DNA of 41,544 nucleotides, taken from contig CAJFPJ010000035.1 in assembly GCA_904399395.1 (NCBI GenBank), forward strand, positions 1 to 41,544, given 5' to 3'. The translations under genes were made by a program, and so were the position numbers. Below are positions 1-7,569 of the stretch, one piece after another. Positions within the stretch are counted from its first letter, which is position 1. Every line of letters begins with the position of its first letter. Under the pieces are notes generated by a model, which saw only the letters and a list, made by a program, of their open reading frames with translations, did not search any database and was not told the origin of the DNA. The stretch is from an uncultured Clostridia bacterium. Lineage in GTDB: Bacteria > Bacillota > Clostridia > Oscillospirales > Acutalibacteraceae.

Positions 1-20
1 GAAAAAGTATCCTTTTTCGG

Positions 21-53
21 TTGACAAAAAACCGCGTTGTAAGAGAGTATAGT
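21..53 (+). promoter_or_regulatory. possible promoter of the surface-protein gene
   Basis: A perfect TTGACA lies at 21-26 and a TATAGT at 48-53. The 21-bp gap is longer than the usual 16-18, so this may be a non-optimal or misjudged pair. It is the only promoter-like element before the gene that starts at 130. The gene's ribosome binding site AAAGGAAGG lies about 10 bases before its ATG. Confidence 0.35.
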
Positions 54-129
54 ATCTTTTGGCCCGCATCTGCTGCGCAGTTCTTGCCCACAGAAAAGGA
101 AAGATATTTTCAGAAAGGAAGGCAGTAAC

Positions 130-2163
130 ATGAAGAAACTGTTGAAACAGGTAGTTTCATTTTCTCTTTCAGCTGTTTTGGCTCTTTCCGCTTTTGGCGG
201 GGTCTCAGCGCAGGAGAATGAAAAAGTGCCGGCAGCCTTGAAAGAGGGGGTAAATATTATCCGGGAAGGCGCGACGGATACTTCCTACACAATTGACGAG
301 GGAAAGGCTGTCATGATAGCCAGCAGTACGGATACCCCGATCGTGTTTGAAGACTGCACCTTTGATCTTTCTGGTGAGACCGTCAAAATCAGCGGGAATC
401 AGGATGGAATCTCTTACAATAACGGCGAAGTAGTCACAAAGCTCTGGATAGGGGAGAATGTGACCTTCAATAACTGTACTTTTGTAGCTGAAAATGGTGG
501 GAAAAGCACCTCTGCCGGATATGACGCGGCAATCTACTTTTTCTCAGGAGATATTCGCTTGAACAACTGCACACTGGAAGGGAACGGCTGGAAGGGTCAG
601 TTCCTGGGTCTTTACGGCAGCTCTGGCAGCGTTACCTTCAAGGATAGTTCTATCAGCACGGAAGGGAATACAGACGGCTGGAGTTACGCTATGTATGCAG
701 GTAGTGTTTTAAAGCTGGATCATTCCACAATGACGGCCGTAGACATGAACTGCACCAGCGGCAACATAAACGCCTTTTATTCTGGAGATAACAGAACAGG
801 CTATGATGCGATCTTTATCGAAAACGGTTCCACCGTGGATTTCCATGACAACAAAGCCGGCGGCTTTGCTATTAACAATGTAAACATCCATGTGAGCGAT
901 TCCACTATTAATGTAAGCGACAATCAGGGCAACGCCTGCAACAGCGGTTACTGGATTGTGGATAACTCCACTATTACTATCAATGGGAACCGTGGCGGGC
1001 ATGGCCTTTCCTGCATTGGCTTTGAGATGACGGACACAGTGCTGGATATCCATCACAATGGTTACGCGGGCATATACCTCCAGAGCAGGGATTCTTCCTT
1101 CACTGGCGGAAAGATTTCACTGGATTGTAATGGTGAGCGGCTTCTCAGCTACAGCGCGGGCGATACATGGCTCAATGGGCATTCTCTGACTCTTACAGGC
1201 TGCGAATCCGTCTGGCTTGGCGGTGTTGGACGCAAGGGCAAAGTGGTGGATAACGGCTGCGCTTCCTTTGTAGCCTATGACCTGAATGAGCTGAAAGGGA
1301 TTGTAAAGAGTAATACAGAGGACGTTCTTACAGGAATTGATCTGGATGCTCAGGATTCCCACATTCTTTTCCTGAATCCAACACTCTATAACGAGCATGG
1401 CATTCTGTATGCCCGCGGAAATCTGGAAACGATAAGCGAAAATAATGACGGTGATCTGTTTGCAGAATTCAATAAGGAAGATATTACCAATAAGGATGCT
1501 GCAGTGATCGGTAGCCTGACAACCGCTCAGCTTTCCCATCATGTATACGACTGGGCCAATGGCATAGTAACAGATCAGGCCAGCGAGACAAACTATGGCG
1601 TTATGCAGTATTCCTGCGCGGATTGTGCGAAGTATGCAGGCGCTTATGGCACGGAACATCCCTACAGCGGCTATTGCCGGGAGATTGCCAGTGTGTATGC
1701 TCCTTTGGTGGGTGTGACCTTTGACGCTAATGCCGGCGATGCCACAGTAACTAATATGCCTGAGGCGCAGACGGCGGTTTCCTATAGCGGTTCAGCTTCT
1801 GAGCCGACTTTGATTCCTGTGAGGGAAGGATATGAGTTTACAGGTTGGTATACAGATGCACAGTGCACTCAGAAATATGATTTTGCAACAGCTCTGACTG
1901 CAAACTGGACAGTTCTCTATGCCGGCTGGCAAGAGGAAACAGAAGAGATTCCGGATGAATCCACACCTTCCGGTGCTCCCTCTGACCCTGAAAACTCAGA
2001 TCCCGGCAGCGAAGAAATCCCCGATGAGTCTACACCTTTGGCACCTCCTACCGGTGAGGCTCCCATCAATCCGGCTTGGATGATAGCTGCAATCCTGCTG
2101 GCAGGCGGTTGTGCGGCAGCTGTTGTTCTTTGCAGGAGAAGAGAATCTGGGAAGAATCACTGA
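130..2163 (+). CDS. secreted wall-linked beta-helix surface protein
   Basis: The 677-residue protein begins with a clear Sec signal peptide: KK near the start, a hydrophobic core, and a probable cut after VSA at residue 27. Residues about 60-420 are rich in short repeating strands with stacked Asn/Ser/Thr/Gly (for example VTFNNCTFVAENGG and STINVSDNQGN). This is typical of right-handed parallel beta-helix, pectate-lyase-like folds. Residues about 530-600 form one Listeria-Bacteroides (InlB B-type) repeat ending in GYEFTGWYTD and LYAGWQ. A Pro/Glu/Ser-rich stalk follows, in which EEIPDESTP occurs twice. The end has PPTGE (639-643), a hydrophobic helix (649-668) and RRR, a sortase signal with a non-LPXTG motif. 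The role may be adhesion or glycan binding. No catalytic residues could be assigned. It appears to be transcribed alone, between its own leader and a terminator. Confidence 0.8.
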   Translation: MKKLLKQVVSFSLSAVLALSAFGGVSAQENEKVPAALKEGVNIIREGATDTSYTIDEGKAVMIASSTDTPIVFEDCTFDLSGETVKISGNQDGISYNNGEVVTKLWIGENVTFNNCTFVAENGGKSTSAGYDAAIYFFSGDIRLNNCTLEGNGWKGQFLGLYGSSGSVTFKDSSISTEGNTDGWSYAMYAGSVLKLDHSTMTAVDMNCTSGNINAFYSGDNRTGYDAIFIENGSTVDFHDNKAGGFAINNVNIHVSDSTINVSDNQGNACNSGYWIVDNSTITINGNRGGHGLSCIGFEMTDTVLDIHHNGYAGIYLQSRDSSFTGGKISLDCNGERLLSYSAGDTWLNGHSLTLTGCESVWLGGVGRKGKVVDNGCASFVAYDLNELKGIVKSNTEDVLTGIDLDAQDSHILFLNPTLYNEHGILYARGNLETISENNDGDLFAEFNKEDITNKDAAVIGSLTTAQLSHHVYDWANGIVTDQASETNYGVMQYSCADCAKYAGAYGTEHPYSGYCREIASVYAPLVGVTFDANAGDATVTNMPEAQTAVSYSGSASEPTLIPVREGYEFTGWYTDAQCTQKYDFATALTANWTVLYAGWQEETEEIPDESTPSGAPSDPENSDPGSEEIPDESTPLAPPTGEAPINPAWMIAAILLAGGCAAAVVLCRRRESGKNH

Positions 2164-2221
2164 TAGGATCTAGATAATTCAGGTTTGCCTGAAACTTAGA
2201 ACACGGATATGATTAAATGAG

Positions 2222-2265
2222 AAGGGCCTTTTTCGCAAGTCTGTATGCGAAAGAGGCCCTTTTCC
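2222..2265 (+). terminator. rho-independent terminator after the surface-protein gene
   Basis: The 16-bp arms AAGGGCCTTTTTCGCA (2222-2237) and TGCGAAAGAGGCCCTT (2246-2261) pair with one G-U, around an 8-base loop, and end in a short T run. The nearly symmetrical A/T flanks could also let it work on the minus strand. Confidence 0.85.
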
Positions 2266-2317
2266 GTAAGGAATATAAAAAGAGCGGTGGCATTCCCGTG
2301 TTTTTCCCTTTATGTTC

Positions 2318-2346
2318 TTTACAAACAAGAGGTTTTCTCCTACAAT
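2318..2346 (+). promoter_or_regulatory. promoter before the small membrane protein and niaR
   Basis: TTTACA (2318-2323) and TACAAT (2341-2346) are separated by exactly 17 bases. They lie about 60 bases before the start of the 193-residue membrane protein. niaR follows 62 bases after that gene with no terminator between, so this promoter may serve both. Confidence 0.6.
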
Positions 2347-2409
2347 AAGCAATACAGGTAGAGAGATATAGATGCTGTTTTAGAAAGTGGAAAACAGGGA
2401 AAGGAATGC

Positions 2410-2991
2410 ATGCATGTGAATCGGTATGGAGAAGATTGGCGGTATATGGTCCCTCCGGATGGGAATGGAAAGCCTGGAAAGAAACAATTTGTTTATATAG
2501 GCAAATATTATACACTTCGTATAAAAGATGAAGAGAGGAAACCGCTGAAAAAAATGTATGCGGTTTATGGCCTTCTCTCTGTCATTTGGCTTTTGGGCAT
2601 TGGATTTTTCAATCCGCCGGGCAGCCGTCTGGTGTATGTGATGCTGCCCTATGGCTTTTCTATTCTGTTTGTGTTGTTTGTTCTGCAGAGCGTGGTTTCG
2701 ATCCTCCTTTCTAAACGAATTATGACCAGAGAGGAATGCGACCATTCCTTTCACAGAGCCAGGAAAATGACAGTTCTCACCTTTGTGTTTTCTCTGGTGG
2801 CCGCAGGAGGAGAACTGATCTCTATCCTGCAGCGAATGTGGGGAGAGACTCTTTTATGGACGGAATATGCATTTCTGGCAGGCTGTGTGGCAGAATGTGT
2901 TTTGCTGTGGTTTTTTATGCAGTGGCAGAACCGGGTTTCAGAAAAAATCTGTGAGACATCTGAAAAACCGGAAAGACCCAAACAGCGGTGA
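2410..2991 (+). CDS. four-helix membrane protein of unknown function
   Basis: I do not recognise a family for this 193-residue protein. It has a basic/polar N-terminal stretch (residues 1-48), then four hydrophobic segments at about 49-66, 73-96, 119-137 and 148-168, and a charged cytoplasmic tail ending EKPERPKQR. The start is the in-frame ATG at 2410, about 5 bases after GGGAAAGGA. A second ATG at 2406 is out of frame. niaR lies 62 bases downstream on the same strand, and co-transcription is likely. No catalytic or binding motif is visible. The regular codon use and the promoter and ribosome binding site ahead of it support a real gene. Confidence 0.7.
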   Translation: MHVNRYGEDWRYMVPPDGNGKPGKKQFVYIGKYYTLRIKDEERKPLKKMYAVYGLLSVIWLLGIGFFNPPGSRLVYVMLPYGFSILFVLFVLQSVVSILLSKRIMTREECDHSFHRARKMTVLTFVFSLVAAGGELISILQRMWGETLLWTEYAFLAGCVAECVLLWFFMQWQNRVSEKICETSEKPERPKQR

Positions 2992-3053
2992 GATATGCCT
3001 GAAGCGGAAAAGGGGAGTTTTTCCGGGATTAGGGCAAGAAGTCGGGAAAGGTT

Positions 3054-3617
3054 GTGAAATGGATGCACGGCGTACATGAAGCGGATGAGCGGGCAGAGGG
3101 GAAATTGGATACAGTGGAACGACGCAGCAAGATACTAGAACTTCTGCAGGGGCGGGAAGAGCCTATGAGTGCCAGTTCCATTGCGAAAAAATTTTCGGTA
3201 AGCCGCCAGATTATCGTGGGGGATATTGCTATTCTCCGGGCGGCGGATCACACCATTATGGCTACACCCAGAGGATATATTCTGGAAAAAGAGGCCTCCG
3301 GCGGCAGAGTGTACACGATTGCCTGCCGTCATACGGAGGAGAATCTGGCAGAAGAACTCTATACAGTGGTGGATAACGGCGGCGGACTTTTGGACGTGAT
3401 CGTAGAGCATCCTCTCTACGGGCAGATTTCCGGCAGCCTGCAGATCTTTTCCCGATATGATGTGGATTTATTTCTGAAGAAGCTTCGGGAGAACCGGGCT
3501 AATCCCCTTTCGACCCTGACAGAAGGCATCCACCTTCACACCCTTTCCTGTCCTTCGCCGGAGGTGTTCGCACGCGTGCGGAAAGCGCTTTCGGAAAAGG
3601 GAATTCTTTTGGAGTGA
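3054..3617 (+). CDS. niaR: NiaR-type niacin-responsive repressor
   Basis: The protein (187 residues from a GTG start) has an N-terminal winged helix-turn-helix of the HTH_11 type (about 22-78, including SSIAKKFSVSRQIIVGDI). A C-terminal 3H domain follows (about 88-187). H93, E101, H160 and H162 occupy the spacing described for the metal site of the Thermotoga maritima homologue TM1602, and the third conserved histidine is in EHPLYG (H119). NiaR proteins repress NAD-synthesis or niacin-uptake genes when bound to nicotinic acid. The next functional gene downstream is the niacin transporter niaX, with a matching operator candidate, so the pair forms a self-contained niacin circuit. The start is uncertain between GTG 3054 and ATG 3063, both served by GGAAAGG just upstream. 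Confidence 0.88.
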   Translation: MKWMHGVHEADERAEGKLDTVERRSKILELLQGREEPMSASSIAKKFSVSRQIIVGDIAILRAADHTIMATPRGYILEKEASGGRVYTIACRHTEENLAEELYTVVDNGGGLLDVIVEHPLYGQISGSLQIFSRYDVDLFLKKLRENRANPLSTLTEGIHLHTLSCPSPEVFARVRKALSEKGILLE

Positions 3618-3618
3618 T

Positions 3619-3741
3619 AGCAAAGGTCCTTTATGGGATATTCAAAATGGCCAGAGGGGAGAGCTGCAGGAGATAGCAAAGACCTGTAGCGCCGCCTTTG
3701 AGGGAAAGTTTGTTATTACCAGTAACGGGAAAGAAATATAG
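3619..3741 (+). other. orphan open segment, possible gene remnant
   Basis: Between niaR and its terminator lies a 40-codon stretch open in one plus-strand frame and ending at TAG 3739-3741. It reads like coding sequence near its end (for example ELQEIAKTCSAAFEGKFVIT) but has no start codon or ribosome binding site in that frame. It may be the 3' remainder of a gene lost by deletion. I do not recognise the parent protein, and chance cannot be excluded. Confidence 0.3.
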
Positions 3742-3760
3742 ATACGTTATGAGTATAACG

Positions 3761-3788
3761 GCCAGCCGGATTTTTGCGGCTGGCTTTT
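3761..3788 (+). terminator. terminator after niaR
   Basis: Arms GCCAGCCG (3761-3768) and CGGCTGGC (3777-3784) pair perfectly around an 8-base T-rich loop, followed by TTTT. This separates niaR from niaX and supports a separate niaX promoter. Confidence 0.85.
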
Positions 3789-3893
3789 CCTCTGCCTTCT
3801 GGTTATCGTTAAAAAAATTTCTCTAAAAACAGCGAAAAAGATCAGAAAATCACCGTCACATCGCCGGTCTTTCGATTGGAAGGGACGAAAGCC

Positions 3894-3922
3894 TTGACAG
3901 CCATAGACGGGAATAGTAGAAT
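3894..3922 (+). promoter_or_regulatory. niaX promoter
   Basis: TTGACA (3894-3899) and TAGAAT (3917-3922) with a 17-base spacer make a near-consensus vegetative promoter. The expected transcription start falls at about 3929, inside the adjacent inverted repeat. Confidence 0.8.
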
Positions 3923-3926
3923 ATGC

Positions 3927-3942
3927 AGGTGTCAAGACATAT
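3927..3942 (+). promoter_or_regulatory. candidate NiaR operator at the niaX start site
   Basis: An inverted repeat TGTC-AA-GACA (3930-3939), with weaker flanking symmetry, sits directly on the predicted start of niaX transcription. This is the position expected for a repressor site, and the only recognisable regulator nearby is NiaR. Assigning it to NiaR is an inference from position and symmetry. Confidence 0.6.
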
Positions 3943-4024
3943 ATCCAGTGGGGTATGCTGGATGTAGAAAATAGGAAAGCCTTTTTGGAAATCCCCGGGA
4001 AGGCGCATATCAGGAGGGTACTGT

Positions 4025-4594
4025 ATGAAGAATCGTTCCAGTATGATGACGCTGACGGTTTCGGCGCTTCTTTGCGCGGTTGGTATTGTGATCCCCATGT
4101 TTTCTCCCTTGAAGATTATTTTGGAGCCTGCTTCCTTTACGCTGGGAAGCCATGTGGCCCTGTTTATGGCCATGTTTATTTCTGTTCCGGTGGCAGTGTG
4201 CGTCTCTCTGGTGACGACGGTGGGTTTCTTCCTGGGCGGCTTCCCCCTTGTGGTGGCTCTCCGGGCTTTGAGTCAGATTGTCTTTGTGGTTATTGGCTCT
4301 ATTTATCTGCAGAAAAAAAGGGAAACCCTGCGGCATCCGGTTTCCTGCACTGTGTTTGGTCTTGCGATGGCCGTGATCCACGCGGTCATGGAGGTCATTG
4401 TGGTCACCTTCTTCTATACGGCGGGCAGCAATATGAGCCAGCTTTACTATGAGCAGGGGTATTTCCTCTCCGTTATGGTGCTGGTGGGCTTTGGAACGGT
4501 TGTCCACAGTATGGTGGATTACGGTATTGCTTTGGCAGTGTGGAAGCCCGTTCAGAAGGTGGCGGGTTATATGCCGGTGAATGCGAAAATTTGA
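4025..4594 (+). CDS. niaX: niacin ECF transporter S component NiaX
   Basis: This 189-residue protein has five to six hydrophobic helices and the look of an energy-coupling-factor S component. Its N-terminal half (SALLCAVGIVIPMFSP, then ILEPASFTLGSHVALFMAMF) resembles NiaX family members, which bind niacin. They use a shared ECF energising module (EcfT plus two ATPases) encoded elsewhere. No such module lies in this window. The start ATG is preceded by AGGAGG at about 8 bases. Its own promoter and operator precede it and a strong terminator follows, so it is a single-gene unit. The family call rests on sequence resemblance and on the niaR neighbour. Confidence 0.8.
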   Translation: MKNRSSMMTLTVSALLCAVGIVIPMFSPLKIILEPASFTLGSHVALFMAMFISVPVAVCVSLVTTVGFFLGGFPLVVALRALSQIVFVVIGSIYLQKKRETLRHPVSCTVFGLAMAVIHAVMEVIVVTFFYTAGSNMSQLYYEQGYFLSVMVLVGFGTVVHSMVDYGIALAVWKPVQKVAGYMPVNAKI

Positions 4595-4695
4595 AAATTC
4601 CATTTTATAAAGCGGTAAAGTATAAATAAACTGGTCCCAGATTATATGGACAGCACAGAAAGGTATCCTTGGTAGGATGATATAAAGCTTTAGAC

Positions 4696-4731
4696 GGAGT
4701 GGCGCAGCGTAGGCGGCGCCACTCCTGTTTT
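4696..4731 (+). terminator. terminator after niaX
   Basis: Arms GGAGTGGCGC (4696-4705) and GCGCCACTCC (4716-4725) pair perfectly around a 10-base loop and are followed by TGTTTT. It lies about 100 bases after the niaX stop. Confidence 0.85.
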
Positions 4732-4740
4732 GTATTGGAG

Positions 4741-5025
4741 GCGCTCATGATTTCATGGTGATAGAATGGATGATTCAGTAAGTTTTGCTACTTATGTAGC
4801 TGCAGGCCCATCTGTACCTATTTTCTTCTGCGGATCTCACTGAAGCAGATTATATTTTTGCATGATCCGCAAGACCGTCTTTGGGTTTCGAGCAATTCCC
4901 TCCTGCCTCAATGTCGGAAAGATTTTCCCATATCCATAAGCCTGAAAGCTTTTCTTTTGTTGCTGACGGATGTGCTCTGCCGGCTCTGCATCCTTCTCAG
5001 ATGAATTGTATATAAAATTAAACAA
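4741..5025 (-). pseudogene. IS3-family transposase (OrfB) fossil
   Basis: On the minus strand, 5025-4837 encodes a fragment matching the helical N-terminal part of IS3-family OrfB: QAYGYGKIFPTLRQEGIARN then KTVLRIMQKYNLL, comparable to the family's YGYRRI...HKRVLRLM...LL. Just after its stop, a second frame continues the same protein. It reads SEIRRRK, stop, VQMGLQLHK, stop, QNLLNHPF, which corresponds to the family's RRRK-W/Y-VQMG...LHKYxNLLNxxF. There is thus a frameshift plus two stops where aromatic residues are expected. No catalytic DDE core and no terminal inverted repeats were found. The element is long dead, and its outer edge lies just before the promoter of the ABC operon. Confidence 0.75.
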
Positions 5026-5039
5026 TTTTGTAATTTTTA

Positions 5040-5067
5040 TTGATATTATGTAGAATTATGTTATACT
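5040..5067 (+). promoter_or_regulatory. promoter of the five-gene ABC operon
   Basis: TTGATA (5040-5045) and TATACT (5062-5067) with a 16-base spacer lie in very AT-rich DNA between the IS3 fossil and the first gene. A second TATAAT at 5094-5099 has no matching -35. The leader would be about 115 bases long. Confidence 0.6.
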
Positions 5068-5192
5068 GACAATAAAGAATATGGTTAAAATATTATAATG
5101 ACCTTTTTAATTTTGAATATGAAATGGTTTTAGAGTTCACTTATCTGGTGCGGCGAATATAACTCCTTAGTGAAATGGAGGCGTATGTACAG

Positions 5193-6047
5193 ATGTTGAA
5201 GCAAAATCTGAAATATATGCTGGGGAGCAGGGATTTTTTTATCGCCTTTACCTTTGGGATTCTGCTTGTTTTGGGTTCCCTGGCCCTCGTTTCCTTCCAG
5301 GGAAATCTGGATATAAACCTCTATCCCGCCTGGTACTATTTCGGCGTAGACGGCACGGGCCTGGGGACTCCTCTTAATACAGGTTCCATGCGGACAGCTA
5401 CGACAGCTATAGATATTTTTATCCAGATTTTTTTGCCTTTTTTAGCTGCAATGGCTTTTGGTTCCTATTATTTTGACACTATGTCTTCCGGCGCGCTGAA
5501 AAGCCTCCTTCCCCGGGTGGGCCGCGGGAGGTATTACCGCAGCGGAGCTTTTACGGCCTTTGCGGGAGGCTTTTTGGTGATCTTTACCCCCATGCTTCTG
5601 GAGCAGCTTGTCCTCTGCGTTGCTTTTCCTTTGGAAATTCCCTATACCATCGGGCGGCCGGGTTATGAGGATAATCACATCCTGGGGGTAGGGGAGACCA
5701 TGCAGTGGCTGCAGGTCCGGTTTCCCTATCTGTTCAATTTCATATACTGCCTGCTTCCCGGCCTTACAGGCGGGGTAGCGGCCCTTTTGTCCTATGCCTG
5801 CTCCCTGTATTTCCATAAAAACAGGTTTCTAACTCTCACACAGGTGGGGTTTGTATGGGTGATAGTATATATTCCATTTGTCTTTAATTCTTCCGTTCCA
5901 GGGCTTCGACAGACAATAGGTTCCTTCTTCTTTCCGGTGCCAGGATGGAATTTCATATGGTGGTTGGGTTGTTTTCTTATTCTTTTACTTCTCTCCATGA
6001 TGGCCATAGAGCTAAAAATACGGGTTGCAAAGGATGAGGTGGAATGA
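5193..6047 (+). CDS. ABC transporter membrane protein 1
   Basis: This is a polytopic protein of about 284 residues with six hydrophobic segments, starting MLKQNLKYMLGSRDFF and ending ELKIRVAKDEVE. The arrangement resembles ABC-2 type permeases: a cytoplasmic start, a long first loop with DGTGLGTPLNTGSM, and several helices. I cannot place it in a named subfamily. ATG 5193 is favoured because GGAGG (5177-5181) lies upstream of it. An in-frame ATG at 5175 would add six residues but would place that site inside the gene. It overlaps the next gene by 4 bases (ATGA), implying translational coupling. It is the first of five genes that include one ATPase and two other membrane proteins. Confidence 0.7.
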   Translation: MLKQNLKYMLGSRDFFIAFTFGILLVLGSLALVSFQGNLDINLYPAWYYFGVDGTGLGTPLNTGSMRTATTAIDIFIQIFLPFLAAMAFGSYYFDTMSSGALKSLLPRVGRGRYYRSGAFTAFAGGFLVIFTPMLLEQLVLCVAFPLEIPYTIGRPGYEDNHILGVGETMQWLQVRFPYLFNFIYCLLPGLTGGVAALLSYACSLYFHKNRFLTLTQVGFVWVIVYIPFVFNSSVPGLRQTIGSFFFPVPGWNFIWWLGCFLILLLLSMMAIELKIRVAKDEVE

Positions 6048-6751
6048 TCAAAGGATACCTGCAAACCCGGGCGCAGGACGGCCTTTCGCTCCTGATAGCT
6101 GCGGCGCTGGCGGCCTATGGGTGCGTTTCGGTGGGGTTGACGGCGGTAGATTTTGAGATTGTCGAAGATCCGTTTCAGCAGTTGTTTGTTTCTAATTGGA
6201 ACAGCAGAACCTTAATAGCTTTTTATATCCCGCTTTTTCTCCTTTTCCTGTTTTTCCAGCAGAAGGTTTTTCTGGAAAGCTATTACCGCTGCCGGTTTTC
6301 CCGCTTCAATGCCCTGTGGAGAGCCAGAGGGGCCGCCCTTGTGTGGGACTGCCTGCTCTATGAAGCCCTTATGCAGCTTGCCTTTCTTCTCTTCAGCGTT
6401 CTTCTGGGAAGATGGAGCGATTACGGCGCTCATATAAGCAGCATAGCTTTGAGCGCTGTAGGACAGATAGCTTCCCTTCTTCTCCTTTCCCTTCTGGCTG
6501 CCATCCTCTGCGAGTGGCTCCGCAGCGCGTTCGGGGGGATCGCCCTGGTGTTTGTGGTTGTGGCGGTTGAGTTCTTTCTCTATCATCTGAGGCCGGATTT
6601 GCTGTTCTTTTTTCGTGGTTTTTTGGACTATTATGCTGTAGGTGAGCTTCTGCCGTTGCTGGGGCTGTATGCAGCCGTGGCGGCAGGGCTTCTGTTCCTG
6701 GTTTTCGGGTTCCTGCCCGGCAGGGATTCCCTGCAGAAAGAGAAGGTGTGA
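6044..6751 (+). CDS. ABC transporter membrane protein 2
   Basis: This 235-residue protein has about six hydrophobic helices and very little soluble sequence. Leu, Phe and Ala dominate, as in LLLLSLLAAILCEWLRSAFGG. It starts within the stop of the preceding gene (ATGA at 6044-6047) and lies 15 bases before the next. The N-terminal segment MIKGYLQTRAQDGLSLLIAA is like the cytoplasmic lead-in of ABC-2 permeases. No motif allows a substrate guess. It is probably a partner of the flanking membrane proteins and of the ATPase in a hetero-oligomeric transporter. The family is unassigned. Confidence 0.65.
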   Translation: MIKGYLQTRAQDGLSLLIAAALAAYGCVSVGLTAVDFEIVEDPFQQLFVSNWNSRTLIAFYIPLFLLFLFFQQKVFLESYYRCRFSRFNALWRARGAALVWDCLLYEALMQLAFLLFSVLLGRWSDYGAHISSIALSAVGQIASLLLLSLLAAILCEWLRSAFGGIALVFVVVAVEFFLYHLRPDLLFFFRGFLDYYAVGELLPLLGLYAAVAAGLLFLVFGFLPGRDSLQKEKV

Positions 6752-6766
6752 AAGGAGGGGGCGAAT

Positions 6767-7567
6767 ATGCGCAGATGGCTTCTGCGGGCGGCGCTTTCCA
6801 ATCTTCTGTTCCTGTTTTTCCTCTGGCTCTATGGCCCGGGGGAGCTTTTTTCCGGAGGAAAAGAGAGGCTTTTTCTCACGCTCTATGGAAACTGCGCCAG
6901 CCTTTCGGAGTGGTATTTTCTGAATAACCTGATTTTCTGCATACTGCCTCTGCTCCTCTATATATACGTGTTTTCTTCGTATTTCGCCCAGGATTTTAAG
7001 ACCAGCTTTGTATATGTGTTTACAAGGTCGGGCAGCCGGTCCCGCTGGCTGGGGAAGCGGGTTGCTTCCTTATTTCTGGAGGCCGGAGGCGCGGTGCTGT
7101 TTCTCCTGGCCGTATCCTACATATACGCCTCGTTTCAGCAGGGCGAATGGCGGTTTCCATTGTATGCGGTGGCTTCAGTATGGCTGAATTCCATGTTCAC
7201 GCTGTTACCCCTGCTTTTGCTTGCCAATGTTTTTTCTCTCTGGTGGGGGGAGCTATATGGCTTCCTTCTGGCGTTTGCCCTTCATATACTGTCGTTTCTG
7301 GCGGGAACGGTTTTCGTTTCGGTGGAAGGCGTAAATACGGCGGTATTCCTCCTGCTGCCCACCTTAAATGGAATGGGGCTTCTGCGAGGGGATACAGAGC
7401 TTACTTCGGTTATCTTTCCTCTTGCAGGGGAAATACAGACGATCCCCGGCTTTGAGCTTTGGAAGAGCCTGCTGGTCTGTGTCGTGGAATGCGGCCTGAT
7501 AGGATTTTTGGCTGCACGAAAACTCAGAAGGTGCGATCTTCTTTCAGTAGGAAAGGAAGGTAGATAA
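6767..7567 (+). CDS. ABC transporter membrane protein 3
   Basis: This 266-residue protein has about six transmembrane helices. Its start ATG is preceded by AAAGGAGG (6751-6758). A hydrophobic first helix is followed by a loop with LTLYGNCASLSEWYFLNN and then repeated Leu-rich helices. It ends in a basic tail (AARKLRRCDLLSVGKEGR). It lies 15 bases after membrane protein 2 and 2 bases before the ATPase gene, so it belongs to the same transcript. Three different integral membrane proteins for one ATPase is unusual for a simple exporter. The layout recalls multi-permease exporters for antimicrobial or signalling peptides, but no peptide or immunity gene was found beside it. Confidence 0.65.
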   Translation: MRRWLLRAALSNLLFLFFLWLYGPGELFSGGKERLFLTLYGNCASLSEWYFLNNLIFCILPLLLYIYVFSSYFAQDFKTSFVYVFTRSGSRSRWLGKRVASLFLEAGGAVLFLLAVSYIYASFQQGEWRFPLYAVASVWLNSMFTLLPLLLLANVFSLWWGELYGFLLAFALHILSFLAGTVFVSVEGVNTAVFLLLPTLNGMGLLRGDTELTSVIFPLAGEIQTIPGFELWKSLLVCVVECGLIGFLAARKLRRCDLLSVGKEGR

Positions 7568-7569
7568 AA

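Noticed and set aside
5085-5099. Second TATAAT before the ABC operon
   Set aside because: It has no -35 at an acceptable distance, and the TTGATA/TATACT pair upstream is better.
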